DNA of 46,945 bases from Flavobacterium sp. (lineage in GTDB: Bacteria > Bacteroidota > Bacteroidia > Flavobacteriales > Flavobacteriaceae), in the NCBI GenBank assembly GCA_023259675.1, contig JALRGT010000022.1, positions 1 to 46,945 on the forward strand. The letters are read 5' to 3'. Below the pieces are notes generated by a model. The model was not told the DNA's origin and searched no databases. It was given only the letters and a program-made list of their open reading frames with translations. Position 1 is the stretch's first letter. The number at the start of each line of letters is the position of its first letter. Shown piece by piece: positions 1-8,983 of the stretch. Both the position numbers and the translations under genes were made by a program.

Positions 1-2
1 TT

Positions 3-27
3 TTTGAGCTTTTTAAAGGAGCTCAAA
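3..27. terminator. Small hairpin at the left edge
   Basis: TTTGAGCT (3-10) pairs with AGCTCAAA (20-27) around a 9-nt loop, followed by a short T-rich stretch on the plus strand. It may end a gene lying left of the window, which cannot be seen. Confidence 0.35.
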
Positions 28-63
28 TATTTTTCAGAATAACTTTTCAACTTACACAGTTAG

Positions 64-130
64 TGAGACACTACCAAAAGTAATAAGATTTTAAAATCTT
101 ATTACTTTTTTTTATTTAGGTAGTGTTTCA
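64..130. terminator. Nested perfect palindrome, probable bidirectional terminator
   Basis: A perfect 17-bp inverted repeat with no loop (arms 76-92 and 93-109) is flanked by a second pair of arms at 64-75 and 119-130 (11 of 12 match, core ACACTACC/GGTAGTGT). The inner stem ends in a T-run on the plus strand and an A-run on the other. It lies downstream of the minus-strand lipoprotein gene ending at 154 and probably terminates it. Confidence 0.65.
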
Positions 131-153
131 ATAACGGTCTAATTTGATGGGAT

Positions 154-687
154 TTATGGCTTACCATAAGCATCCACCCAATCCAATGTTTTGATGGCGG
201 AAATCTTGTTTTCTTCATTCATGAAAACGCGGAGTTCTTTATTGGCCACTTTTTTGGTATATAAAGCCTTAAAACGAAAAACAAATGTCTTGTTATCTAC
301 ATTTTCATAAATTTCAATTAATTTAAGATCTATAAACGTTCCATACCATTGCCTATATTTGGTGCAGGTTTTGGATAACTTTTCTAAGGTAATGTTATTA
401 ATTACGGAAGCAGTGGCTTCATTTTGTGTAAAAGGTTTGAACTTAGAGGTATTGCAGGTCATCAAAATTCGTTTTCCAAGTTCGTAGGCTCTTTCTTTTT
501 TAAAGTTGTCGACTTCCAAAAGTTCTAATTTGAATAGTTTAGTATCTTCCGTATTTTCTTCTTCTACTTCTTCCTTGTTAATGTCAGGTCGCTCTACAAC
601 TGGTTTTTTTACTGCTTGTTTGTCTGTTTTTTTTGATTTACATCCTACAAGGATTATTAAACTCAAAATAAGAATAATCTTTTTCAT
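154..687 (-). CDS. Small lipoprotein of unknown function
   Basis: I do not recognise this 177-residue protein. It starts with a type II signal peptide: MKKI, a hydrophobic stretch, then the lipobox LVGC with Cys16 as the lipidated residue. The residues after the Cys are basic (KSKK), with no acidic cluster, so a periplasm-facing anchor is more likely than surface export. A charged Glu/Lys-rich linker covers about residues 17-50. The rest (about 55-177) looks like one compact soluble domain with two cysteines (TCNTS, KTCTK) that could form a disulfide. It lies 3 bp downstream of the M23 peptidase gene on the same strand, so the two are probably cotranscribed and the product may work at the cell envelope. 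Function unknown; the gene call itself is firm. Confidence 0.8.
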   Translation of the reverse strand: MKKIILILSLIILVGCKSKKTDKQAVKKPVVERPDINKEEVEEENTEDTKLFKLELLEVDNFKKERAYELGKRILMTCNTSKFKPFTQNEATASVINNITLEKLSKTCTKYRQWYGTFIDLKLIEIYENVDNKTFVFRFKALYTKKVANKELRVFMNEENKISAIKTLDWVDAYGKP

Positions 688-690
688 TTT

Positions 691-1371
691 TTATGCATTT
701 ATTTTTAACAATAGATTCGGGTCGGGACAGTTTTCTAAATAAAAGGGAAGCTCTTTTTTACGGCAAACACCGGGATAATCACCAAAATTAGTTCCTATAT
801 TTTTTATGATTTGAAAATGTAAATGTGGCGAATAATCTCCATTAACGGAGGCATCTCCCAAATTTCCAAGTCTTTGCCCTTTTTTGTAAAAAGTACCGAT
901 CGCAATATTTTTTATGCTATCTAACGATAAATGTCCGTATAAAGTATAAAAAGTTTGATTTTCTAATTGATGTTCCAAAATTATTGTAGGACCATAATCA
1001 CCAAAACCAATATTGTTTTTAAAACTATGTATCACACCATCTAATGCGGTTAAAACGGGTGTTCCTGCTTTTATCCATAAATCTAATCCAATATGCATGT
1101 TGCGTTCTTCCTCTTCATTTTTATTAAAGATGGTGCTTCTTTTGTACAGGTTTCTTTCTTCATTATAGCCTCCATAAGCTACTTTTGAATTGTTTTTTGT
1201 GATATATTCTTCAATATATTTCTCAAAATCTGTTGCGTTTCCAAGTGATTTAGTGGCTAATTCGTCATTTGTAACAGATAAATCTATTGGAAAGTATTGA
1301 TTGTTTGTTAGTGTGTCAGGAATTACTTTTACGTTTTTTGTCTGTAACAAAACAGTTTCTAAAGTTGTCAT
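691..1371 (-). CDS. M23-family (LytM-type) peptidase domain protein
   Basis: A 226-residue protein with the zinc motifs of M23 endopeptidases: H93-x3-D97 in HIGLDLW, a middle histidine in LYGHLS (H147), and the HxH pair in SPHLHFQ (H183, H185). In this family these residues bind zinc for Gly-Gly or DD-endopeptidase cleavage. No signal peptide or transmembrane segment is visible at the N-terminus (MTTLETVLLQ), unusual for a cell-wall hydrolase. The same domain type is known from cytoplasmic multidomain proteins together with class III aminotransferases, so a non-wall role is possible. It sits 3 bp upstream of a lipoprotein gene on the same strand. The family is confident from the motifs; substrate and location are not. 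Confidence 0.85.
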   Translation of the reverse strand: MTTLETVLLQTKNVKVIPDTLTNNQYFPIDLSVTNDELATKSLGNATDFEKYIEEYITKNNSKVAYGGYNEERNLYKRSTIFNKNEEEERNMHIGLDLWIKAGTPVLTALDGVIHSFKNNIGFGDYGPTIILEHQLENQTFYTLYGHLSLDSIKNIAIGTFYKKGQRLGNLGDASVNGDYSPHLHFQIIKNIGTNFGDYPGVCRKKELPFYLENCPDPNLLLKINA

Positions 1372-1401
1372 CTATTCTATTTTGAAAGGGTATTTAATGT
1401 A

Positions 1402-1431
1402 AAAGCCAACATAAAAATTTACGTTGGCTTT
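1402..1431 (-). terminator. Hairpin terminator after the 84-residue lipoprotein gene
   Basis: AAAGCCAAC (1402-1410) pairs with GTTGGCTTT (1423-1431). On the minus strand the stem is followed by only a short T-run, so it is a moderate terminator for the gene ending at 1454. Confidence 0.5.
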
Positions 1432-1453
1432 ATAATTTTAATCAAGAAAAATA

Positions 1454-1708
1454 TTATTTCTTAATTTCTACTTTTGCATCTCCATCACCAACATTTACAT
1501 TGGTTTCATTTGCACCGTCTTTAGAGCTAATATCTACGCCATCTGACCCAACACTTATAGAAGTGCCATCAGCATTTTCTGGAGCCTCTTCTGTAGTCGT
1601 AATTTCAACTGTAGTTTCCTCCGGTGCAGCTGTTTCTTCTTTTTGTTTTTTACAAGATGTTATTGCGATAATCGAAAGAACTCCTAAAAGCAGTGTGATT
1701 TTTTTCAT
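1454..1708 (-). CDS. Small acidic lipoprotein
   Basis: This 84-residue protein has a clear lipoprotein signal (MKKITLLLGVLSIIAITSC, lipidation at Cys19). The mature part is short, low in complexity and rich in Glu, Thr and Ala (about 22-45), followed by a Gly/Asp/Val-rich tail with alternating residues (SVGSDGVDIS, TNVNVGDGDA) that looks like a short beta-repeat. No enzymatic motif is present. A hairpin follows the gene, so it is probably a single transcription unit. Acidic residues near the Cys (KKQKEE) make surface export conceivable. Such small acidic lipoproteins are common in Flavobacteriaceae; the function is unknown. Confidence 0.75.
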   Translation of the reverse strand: MKKITLLLGVLSIIAITSCKKQKEETAAPEETTVEITTTEEAPENADGTSISVGSDGVDISSKDGANETNVNVGDGDAKVEIKK

Positions 1709-1769
1709 GTTTTCTTATTTTAAGTTAAAAATAACTAATTAATTGATTTACAAGATACTGTTTATAATG

Positions 1770-1808
1770 ATATAAAAAAAATCCCATTTGCATTTGCGAA
1801 TGGGATTT
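1770..1808 (-). terminator. Rho-independent terminator of the E1 dehydrogenase gene
   Basis: AAATCCCATT (1779-1788) and AATGGGATTT (1799-1808) form a 10-bp stem. Read on the minus strand it is followed by an eight-T run. It lies 12 bp after the E1 gene ending at 1820. Confidence 0.85.
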
Positions 1809-1819
1809 AATCTTATTTT

Positions 1820-4228
1820 CTAATATAAACCAGGGAATTTGTTTGGATTAACTTCGTTCATCATCCCATAAACTTTCTCATATATATCTTCTATCGAAGG
1901 TTTGGAGAAATAATCCCCATCACTACCGTAAGCAGCTCGATGTGCTTTGGCTGTCAATGTCTGTGGTTTGCTGTCTAAATAATTATATGCATCTTGTACA
2001 TCAATTATTTGTTGAAGAATATAAGCCGATGCGCCACCTGGAACGTCTTCATCTATAACTAAAAGACGATTGGTTTTGATAATACTTTTTAGAATATCAT
2101 GATTGATATCAAATGGGAGTAAGGATTGAATATCGATTATTTCGCACTCAATACCGTTTTCGGCAAGTTCTTTAGCAGCTTGTTGAACCAATCTTAAAGT
2201 AGAGCCATAGGAAACTAATGTAATGTCAGATCCTTCTCTAATAGTTTCAACAATACCAATCGGCGTTTTGAATTCGCCAAAATTTAAAGGTGTTTTTTCT
2301 TTTAAACGATACCCATTTAGGCATTCGATAACCAATGCCGGTTCATCGCATTCTAATAAAGTATTATAGAATCCGGCGGCTTTGGTCATGTTTCTAGGGA
2401 CCAATACATGAATACCTCTTATGGCATTAATAATCATCCCCATAGGAGAACCTGAATGCCAGATTCCTTCTAAACGATGTCCTCTTGTTCGAATAATTAA
2501 GGGGGCTTTTTGTTTGCCAACAGTTCTGTATTGCAGGGTGGCTAAATCGTCACTCATGATTTGAATCGCATACAACAGATAATCCAAATATTGAATTTCT
2601 GCGATAGGTCTCAATCCGCGTAACGCCATTCCGATTCCTTGACCAATTATGGTTGCTTCCCGAATACCGGTATCGGCGACACGAAGTTCTCCATATTTTT
2701 CTTGCATTCCTTCCAGACCTTGGTTTACATCTCCGATGCCTCCACAATCTTCTCCAAAAATTAAGGCTTCTGGATATTTTGTAAAAAGAGCATCAAAGTT
2801 ATCTCTAAGTATCATTCTGCCATCGGCATCCATTTTAGCATTTTCTGGATATTCTGGAGCAACTTCTTTTACCGAAAAAACATTTTTATCCGATTCTGAA
2901 AATAAATTACTGCTGAATTTTTTTTGATTTTTCGCAGTATAGGAAATAATCCAATCCGATAATTCCTTTTTGCCTTCATCATTTACCAGTAATCGCAAGG
3001 ATTTTCTAGCCGTACCAAGTATTTCTTTTTTTAAGGGTTCTTTGATGAAACTTAGATTTCCAACTTGTTTTAGTATGGCTTCTTTATTTTTACTAGCTGG
3101 AGCCAGTTTTTCCAATAAAGTAATCAGTTCTTTTTGTTCTTGTAGAATTGGCGCAATAAACTTTGCCCATGCGGTTCTTTTACCTTCCAGAACAATTTTT
3201 TTTGCATTGGCATCAATTTCGTCAATTTCTTCAGGCGAGGCAATATTGATGGCAATCATCCATAGTCTCATTTGTCTGACACAGTCATATTCTTTTTCCC
3301 ATGCCAGTCTATTACCGTCTTTGTATCTTTCGTGAGAGCCGGAACTGGAGTGTCCTTGGGGTTGTGTCAGTTGAGTTACATGAATTAAAACAGGAATGTG
3401 TTTTTCTCTGGCAATAGTGGCAGCCTTTTCATAGGTTGCAATTAAATCAGAGTAATCCCAACCTTTTACTTTTAGGATTTCTATTCCATTCGTGTTTTGA
3501 TCTTTTTTAAATCCCTTCAGGACTTCTGAAATACTTTCTTTTGTCGTTTGGTGTCTGGCATGAACGGAAATCCCGTATTCATCATCCCAAATACTGACTA
3601 CCATAGGGACTTGCAGAACACCTGCAGCATTTATGGTTTCAAAAAACACTCCTTCAGAAGTACTGGCGTTTCCTATCGTTCCCCAAGCAATTTCATTTCC
3701 ATTAATGGAGAAATTGGATGCATTAGGGATATTGTCAATTTTTCTATAAACTTTTGATGCTTGTGCCAACCCCAATAATCTGGGCATTTGGGCTGCAGTA
3801 GGGGATATGTCGGCGCTAGAATTTTTTTGTTCCGTCAAATTTTTCCAACTTCCATCTTCATTCAGACTGTGTGTAACAAAATGGCCTCCCATTTGTCTTC
3901 CTGCAGACATTGGTTCTTCATTAATATCGGTATTGCCATACAAACCGGAAAATAAATTTTCAATGGTTAATTCGCCAATTGCCATCATAAAAGTTTGATC
4001 GCGATAGTAACCAGAACGAAAGTCGCCGTTTTTGAAAAATTTAGCCATTGCCAACTGCGGAACTTCTTTACCATCTCCAAAAATTCCAAATTTTGCCTTT
4101 CCAGTCAAAACTTCCCGTCTACCAAGTAAACTACATTCTCTACTTGTAATAGCTATTTTGTAGTCATTCAAAACTTCTGTCTTGAAATCATCAAAGGTGA
4201 GTGCAGGATTGGTTTTTTCTTTTATCAT
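1820..4228 (-). CDS. Fused alpha/beta E1 subunit of a thiamine-dependent 2-oxoacid dehydrogenase
   Basis: This 802-residue protein joins the two halves that are usually separate E1 subunits. The N-terminal part (to about 430) is the alpha half with the thiamine diphosphate/Mg region GNASTSEGVFFETINAA and DDEYGISVH, and the E1 phosphorylation-loop-like GHSSSGSHERYKD. The C-terminal part (about 465-802) is the transketolase-like beta half (FGEDCGGIGDVNQG, ADTGIREATIIGQGIGMALRG, VIDEDVPGG). The family decarboxylates branched-chain 2-oxoacids or pyruvate and passes the acyl group to the lipoyl E2. The fused form is typical of Bacteroidota and is usually assigned to branched-chain 2-oxoacid oxidation, but sequence alone does not fix the substrate. 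E2 and E3 genes are not nearby. A promoter-like element lies at 4255-4262 and a strong terminator follows the stop. Confidence 0.9.
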   Translation of the reverse strand: MIKEKTNPALTFDDFKTEVLNDYKIAITSRECSLLGRREVLTGKAKFGIFGDGKEVPQLAMAKFFKNGDFRSGYYRDQTFMMAIGELTIENLFSGLYGNTDINEEPMSAGRQMGGHFVTHSLNEDGSWKNLTEQKNSSADISPTAAQMPRLLGLAQASKVYRKIDNIPNASNFSINGNEIAWGTIGNASTSEGVFFETINAAGVLQVPMVVSIWDDEYGISVHARHQTTKESISEVLKGFKKDQNTNGIEILKVKGWDYSDLIATYEKAATIAREKHIPVLIHVTQLTQPQGHSSSGSHERYKDGNRLAWEKEYDCVRQMRLWMIAINIASPEEIDEIDANAKKIVLEGKRTAWAKFIAPILQEQKELITLLEKLAPASKNKEAILKQVGNLSFIKEPLKKEILGTARKSLRLLVNDEGKKELSDWIISYTAKNQKKFSSNLFSESDKNVFSVKEVAPEYPENAKMDADGRMILRDNFDALFTKYPEALIFGEDCGGIGDVNQGLEGMQEKYGELRVADTGIREATIIGQGIGMALRGLRPIAEIQYLDYLLYAIQIMSDDLATLQYRTVGKQKAPLIIRTRGHRLEGIWHSGSPMGMIINAIRGIHVLVPRNMTKAAGFYNTLLECDEPALVIECLNGYRLKEKTPLNFGEFKTPIGIVETIREGSDITLVSYGSTLRLVQQAAKELAENGIECEIIDIQSLLPFDINHDILKSIIKTNRLLVIDEDVPGGASAYILQQIIDVQDAYNYLDSKPQTLTAKAHRAAYGSDGDYFSKPSIEDIYEKVYGMMNEVNPNKFPGLY

Positions 4229-4254
4229 AATTGAAAAATTATATTATGGTTCTG

Positions 4255-4262
4255 CAAATTTA
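4255..4262 (-). promoter_or_regulatory. TAnnTTTG -7 element for the E1 gene
   Basis: TAAATTTG on the minus strand, 27 bp upstream of the start codon, matches the Bacteroidota -7 consensus TAnnTTTG. The -33 side is weak. Confidence 0.5.
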
Positions 4263-4413
4263 CTTAAAAACAAACAATTATCATAACTGAAAAAGTAAAA
4301 TAATTTTTTATTATTTACAATAAAAAAGAAATATTGTCACTTATTTTATATCGTAAAGTGTTGTTTTGGTAGTTTTTGTGTGAATATCGTAATTTGGTTT
4401 TTCGAGACTTATT

Positions 4414-7242
4414 TTAAAACCATTTTCGATTAAATATATTGATCAATATTTTAGGGGAAAGGGTAATGATAAAACGGATTTTTTCATTGTAATTATTTTG
4501 CGATATTTCCCAGCCATTATTAGAATAAACTGGTAAATACATTTCAAAATAGTCTGTAACCAAATTCAAACGAATTCCACAATCGTAAACAAACTTGGGG
4601 TCAGTCAATTTATTTTTTAAAAATCCGGCGTCTCCATACAATTCTATCCAATTCCATAAGTTGTAACTCGCATTCATGGTGGTTATCCATTGATTGGCAT
4701 AAGGGGTGTTCAATTTTGATTTGAATCCACCTTCGGATACGATTAATTGTTGGCTGAAAAATCCAGAACTTTCTGATCTACCATAATAATTGTAATCAAA
4801 TAAATAGTCGGTGGGACGGTCTAGGGCAAAATTGAAAAAATTTGTGTAGGTATTATTATATAAAAAGCGTCCTCCATAAAAACGTAAATTGATTTGATGG
4901 TTATTTTCAAAAAGTTTACGGTATTCAAATTCGGTGGCCATTTTACCAAATTTGCTCGACAACTGTAAGTCAGTTGAAATGCTGAAATGTTTCGTTACTT
5001 CTGTTTTTGAATTGATATATTTTAGATTAAAAACAGAATAGTTCTTTTCTGAATTGTCAATTACAATTTCACTTTTTTCGCGATTAACAATTACTTGTCG
5101 TAAAAGTATAGCTTGTTTTCGGTTGTCTCTAAAATCAGGATTTCTAATATTTAGTTGAACCATCGGATTTATTTTGGTGTATGTCGCATCCGGTGCATAA
5201 TGAAAATAGGATCCCGAGAGTGAATATTTTATGTTTTTAAGCAATGCCTCTCTGAAATTTTCAGTTATGACAAAAAAACCGGAACCAGAAAAGGTTTTTG
5301 CTTTTGTGGAATAGGAGGGATTCGTGTCAAAAATAAAAGGTTTTTCCAATATGGTTTTGTTGTGAAGTCTTGCTCCAAAAGTTAAACCGTCATACAAATT
5401 ATAGGTCAATGTAGGAACATATAAAAGCTGGTTGTATTTAGGATCTTCCAAATCTTTCATGAATACAAATTTTACGGGACGATTGTTAGGAAAAAAACCT
5501 TTCAATGATTTCCAGTTATTTCTCAAGTTGTATTCGGGAACTTCGTTTTTGTAATTCAGTACTATTTTATCGGCACCATGTGTTTCTATGCTATAAGCAC
5601 TTTCTTTTGCTTTTGGAAAAAGCCATTTCTCAAATACAATTTCTCCTTTTTTGATACCGTAAACCGGGATGGGGGCAATTACTTCGGTCTTATTGATAAG
5701 AGTAAAAGAAACACTGTCTTTGGTTTTGGTAATATCCGATAATTTATAATCAATGATATCACGCGAATTGATTATCGTTTTATAAAACCAATCGATGTTT
5801 TTAGTGGTATTGCTTTTTAATATGTTTTCAAAATCATTTCCATTTTGTTGCTTGGTTAGGTTCGCTTCATAGAATTGATGAATACTTTTGGAAACGGAGT
5901 TGTTTTCTAAGTAACTATCCAGATAGCGTAAACTCAATCCGGCGCGGTATTTACCTGCGATTTGTTCATTGAATTTTACAAGTTTGTTTTTTGGGGTATT
6001 CAACGGCTGGTCTAAATTTTTACGAGCCATAAGCATATAGAAATAACTGAACTGCTCGTTAAAATCGATATTGGTTAAATTAAAACTTTTCAATAATTTA
6101 AAAGTAGAAGCATTTCCCAACATCTTGCTGTTGGGATGATTTTTGTCTACGTATTGCATGATGGCATACATTTGAATCGCATCATAAACCCAATTGTCTT
6201 TTCTGGGATCCAATCGCAAGCTATTTTTTAAATACGTATTGAGATACGTTTTCAAAAATTTTATCTCATAGGTGAATTCATCCGAAAAAGGTCTGATGAT
6301 GGAAGGTAATTGGTTCAATCCATAAAAAGGGTTCCTTTCATAATCTGTTCGGGAAATAATTATTTTGTCAAAAGGATATTTTCCAATCAATTCATTGGTG
6401 AAGTTTACGATACAATCAATAATCTCAGCTTGATGTTTGGTACTGATTTTGTCTTCCTGCAGATTGGTAATTACTTCCAATGAGCCGTTTTTGAAACTGT
6501 AAAAACTAGATTTGGGTTCCAGAAATAAACTAAAGTCTTTTCTGTTTTTACCAGTTAAACTATAAGTATTGTAATCTCCATCGACTATTTCACCTTCGTT
6601 ATCTAAATCGGAGGTAATGACTAAATTGTTTGGAATTTTAATCTCAATGTTGAAATCCGAAACGGCATTGGCAATATCATCCAGATTAACATTGTTGTAG
6701 GTTATGAAGTTGTGATTTTCATATTGGGCAGGAGTAAGGTACCATGATTTCAAGTTCATGCTACCCAAATCATCGTAACCGAATTTGGTAAACTTGTCAC
6801 TGGGAATTTTGGCACTATAGGTTAAATGCATATTTAGTGATGCTTTTGGCGCTAATTTTTTCCTTAATTTAATCCGTATGACATCGGGCGTATCTTCAGG
6901 TCGCTCCCATGCAAGGAAAAGTTTATGGTCATCAATTATGGTGATATTATCGGTACTTCCTCTTTCGGATTCCTTGGCTAAATGAAATCCTCTATAAAAT
7001 TCATCCGAAAAACGGTGAGCCAAGGGAGAGTTTTTATTTGAATAAGCATTATTCCAATCATTCAGAACGATGGAGGTAAGCGTGTCTTCAGAATCATTGA
7101 CAAAATGAATTTCCTGCTGAATGTTTAATTTTTTAGATTCAGCATCCACCTCTACAAATAATCGCGACTTATGTTGGGCAAATAGTGTTGTTGGGGCAAT
7201 AAAAACAATACAATAAAGTATTTGTAGGTAGGTTGATCTCAA
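4414..7242 (-). CDS. M1-like peptidase homologue without a zinc site, with beta-barrel-like C-terminus
   Basis: This 942-residue protein starts with a signal peptide ending near TTLFAQ. About 20-240 resembles the N-terminal beta-domain of M1 aminopeptidases (LFVEVDAESKKLNI, LVITSDLDNEG). Where the HExxH helix belongs (about 315-330) it reads TYEIKFLKTYLNTYL, and where the second zinc-ligand helix NxWxxEG belongs (about 345-352) it reads NWVYDAIQMY. All zinc ligands and the catalytic Glu are therefore missing. From about 590 the sequence alternates like outer-membrane beta-strands (LTYNLYDGLTFGARLHN) and ends in Phe (NRKWF), the usual barrel signature. I infer an outer-membrane protein with a non-catalytic periplasmic M1-like domain, perhaps for binding or assembly. 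An active M1 enzyme is encoded at 42537-44804. Function unknown. Confidence 0.75.
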   Translation of the reverse strand: MRSTYLQILYCIVFIAPTTLFAQHKSRLFVEVDAESKKLNIQQEIHFVNDSEDTLTSIVLNDWNNAYSNKNSPLAHRFSDEFYRGFHLAKESERGSTDNITIIDDHKLFLAWERPEDTPDVIRIKLRKKLAPKASLNMHLTYSAKIPSDKFTKFGYDDLGSMNLKSWYLTPAQYENHNFITYNNVNLDDIANAVSDFNIEIKIPNNLVITSDLDNEGEIVDGDYNTYSLTGKNRKDFSLFLEPKSSFYSFKNGSLEVITNLQEDKISTKHQAEIIDCIVNFTNELIGKYPFDKIIISRTDYERNPFYGLNQLPSIIRPFSDEFTYEIKFLKTYLNTYLKNSLRLDPRKDNWVYDAIQMYAIMQYVDKNHPNSKMLGNASTFKLLKSFNLTNIDFNEQFSYFYMLMARKNLDQPLNTPKNKLVKFNEQIAGKYRAGLSLRYLDSYLENNSVSKSIHQFYEANLTKQQNGNDFENILKSNTTKNIDWFYKTIINSRDIIDYKLSDITKTKDSVSFTLINKTEVIAPIPVYGIKKGEIVFEKWLFPKAKESAYSIETHGADKIVLNYKNEVPEYNLRNNWKSLKGFFPNNRPVKFVFMKDLEDPKYNQLLYVPTLTYNLYDGLTFGARLHNKTILEKPFIFDTNPSYSTKAKTFSGSGFFVITENFREALLKNIKYSLSGSYFHYAPDATYTKINPMVQLNIRNPDFRDNRKQAILLRQVIVNREKSEIVIDNSEKNYSVFNLKYINSKTEVTKHFSISTDLQLSSKFGKMATEFEYRKLFENNHQINLRFYGGRFLYNNTYTNFFNFALDRPTDYLFDYNYYGRSESSGFFSQQLIVSEGGFKSKLNTPYANQWITTMNASYNLWNWIELYGDAGFLKNKLTDPKFVYDCGIRLNLVTDYFEMYLPVYSNNGWEISQNNYNEKIRFIITLSPKILINIFNRKWF

Positions 7243-7318
7243 TTAGTTATTCAAATTAAATTTGTACTACAATATACATTTATTTAAGCAAAAAATAAAA
7301 TAATAAACAGCTCTTCTT

Positions 7319-8047
7319 TTAAAAATTAGGTTTGAAATTGTATTTTTTGTAGAAAGTATCCAAAACTTCTACTACTTCCTCTTCAGTATCCACAATTTTA
7401 AATAAATTCATATCCTCTGGACTTATCGTATGTTCTTTATCTAATAATACTTTTTTGATCCAATCGACCAAACCCGACCAAAAACTGCTGCCCACCAAGA
7501 TGATAGGGAAACGGGCAATCTTTTTTGTCTGAATCAAAGTCATGGCTTCAAATAATTCATCCATGGTGCCAAAACCTCCCGGCATCACCACAAATCCTTG
7601 CGAATATTTTACAAACATGACTTTACGTACAAAGAAATAATCAAAATTCAAATTTTTGTCCCCGTCAATATAAGGATTAAAATGTTGCTCAAATGGCAAA
7701 ACGATATTCAATCCCACCGATGGACCACCGCCAAGATGAGCGCCCTTGTTTCCTGCTTCCATAATTCCGGGACCGCCACCGGTAATGACGCCATATCCGG
7801 CTTTACTTATTTTATAGGCTATTTTTTCGGCAAGTCCATAATAATGATCTTCCGGTTTGGTTCTTGCCGATCCAAAAATAGTTACACACGGACCAATGCG
7901 ACCCATATTTTCATAACCATTGACAAATTCAGACATGATTTTGAAAATTGCCCAACTGTCATTGGATTTAATTTCGTTCCAGGTTTTTTGTTTTAAATGA
8001 TCTTGGATTACTTTGTCCTCATCATTGTCAAAATCTTCTAATCTCAT
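7319..8047 (-). CDS. LOG-family protein (TIGR00730-type Rossmann fold)
   Basis: This 242-residue protein carries the LOG family hallmark PGGFGTMDELFE (PGGxGTxxE) and the upstream nucleotide-binding segment TGGGPGIMEAGNKGA. Characterised members hydrolyse cytokinin riboside 5'-monophosphates or other nucleoside monophosphates, releasing the base and ribose 5-phosphate. In bacteria the physiological role is often a general nucleotide phosphoribohydrolase. An N-terminal extension of about 50 residues rich in charged residues precedes the Rossmann core (VTIFGSARTKPEDHYYG). It lies about 75 bp downstream of the M1-like gene's start on the same strand and appears to be its own unit. A structured intergenic repeat lies 70-145 bp upstream of its start. 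Family assignment is secure; the in vivo substrate is not. Confidence 0.9.
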   Translation of the reverse strand: MRLEDFDNDEDKVIQDHLKQKTWNEIKSNDSWAIFKIMSEFVNGYENMGRIGPCVTIFGSARTKPEDHYYGLAEKIAYKISKAGYGVITGGGPGIMEAGNKGAHLGGGPSVGLNIVLPFEQHFNPYIDGDKNLNFDYFFVRKVMFVKYSQGFVVMPGGFGTMDELFEAMTLIQTKKIARFPIILVGSSFWSGLVDWIKKVLLDKEHTISPEDMNLFKIVDTEEEVVEVLDTFYKKYNFKPNF

Positions 8048-8675
8048 ATTTTTTTAATAGCTAGTTGATAATCAGTATCCTGTGATTGCTAATTATTCTA
8101 TTGATTTTTTTAAGGGAGCCCATCCAGCTTTTCACTGTATCTTTTCCTTGCTACAGAAGCAAGAAAAAGGATGCCGTTGCAATCTGGGCTAGTATGCTGT
8201 TAACGAATATAACTTTTTTTTCTAAAAAAAATCCCATAATAAAAGCTAAATTTTCTAAGCCCTGTTTTTGAGAAATCAATGAGTCGACTTTATCCCAAAT
8301 GGATATCCTCATTTATATGAGAGGACTTTTTATGAATTAATTCAAGTAGTATTGTTTGTTTTTTTGTGCCAAATCGCCTTTCATTTGTTTCACACTGGAA
8401 AACCGCACATGGATATTTTTTTGACGTGGCAATATTTTGTTGCAGAGGGTTTTAGAAGTGATTCTGTTTGTTAGATTCGGTGCTTCGAGACATCCGTAGC
8501 GTACATTAACTAAGGGATTAAGATTTTCAAGAGTAAAAAAATTAATATAAAATTGGGAATTAAAAAAGGAAAGAGGCTCTAAATTTGTATAGATAGGACT
8601 ATAAAGAACCAAACATATTCCCCTTTTCTTTGGTTAAAATAGCTTAAAATTAGTATTAATTAATTACTTGTAATT
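8048..8675. other. Gene-poor spacer with a structured repeat
   Basis: This 628-bp stretch holds a dispersed repeat (8117-8193), a small hairpin (CTCAT/ATGAG near 8310-8325) and a 91-codon open frame at 8337-8612 that I do not accept as a gene. Nothing else is recognisable. The last 40 bp are the AT-rich upstream region of the gene starting at 8676. Confidence 0.6.
8117..8193 (-). repeat. Dispersed structured intergenic repeat, copy 1
   Basis: Read on the minus strand it begins TAGCCC, continues through ACGGCATCC, forms a central hairpin (CTTTTTCTTGC / GCAAGGAAAAG with loop TTCTGTA), then GATACAG and ends AGCTGGATGGGCT. The outer ends can also pair (TAGCCC / GGGCT). The same layout with a different hairpin sequence is found at 18006-18119 and 29830-29901. 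It lies upstream of the LOG gene. Confidence 0.75.
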
Positions 8676-8957
8676 ATGATAAAAGAATTCAAAATAATAG
8701 AGAAAGAAGATATTCCTTCTCTTAAATTTCCAACAATTGATGTCCTTATCGATGACAATGAAATCAAAATTAGATTAAATGATATCAATAGGGCCTTATC
8801 TTTAGGTAATTTAGAACATTCAAAAATTAAAATTTATTTTGAAGATGACCAATCCCAAAAAATGGTAGAAACTACAGTTTGGGCGGTTACCGACAAAAAT
8901 GTAATTTTAAAACAAGGAGCTAGGATTCCAATTCACAGAATCTATAAGTTGTCTTAG
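8676..8957 (+). CDS. Conserved-looking small protein, function unknown
   Basis: I do not recognise this 93-residue soluble protein. It has no signal peptide, membrane segment or cysteine cluster. The sequence looks like a small mixed alpha/beta domain: IDVLIDDNEIKIRLNDI, then KIKIYFEDDQSQKMVETTVWAV and a basic C-terminal strand ILKQGARIPIHRIYKL. Codon use matches the neighbours and it is the only plus-strand gene in the first 20 kb. An imperfect hairpin at 8984-9028 separates it from the convergent phosphatase gene. The start ATG follows an AT-rich stretch without a Shine-Dalgarno sequence, normal for the group. The strand pattern and W in the centre would suit a small regulatory or RNA-binding domain, but that is a guess. 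Confidence 0.7.
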   Translation: MIKEFKIIEKEDIPSLKFPTIDVLIDDNEIKIRLNDINRALSLGNLEHSKIKIYFEDDQSQKMVETTVWAVTDKNVILKQGARIPIHRIYKLS

Positions 8958-8983
8958 TCCTTGGAATTTCATTATCCAATCTT

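Noticed and set aside
8337..8612. 91-codon open frame on the minus strand
   Set aside because: Composition is irregular, no domain is recognisable, and it lies in a spacer with repeat and hairpin DNA. It may be repeat-derived.
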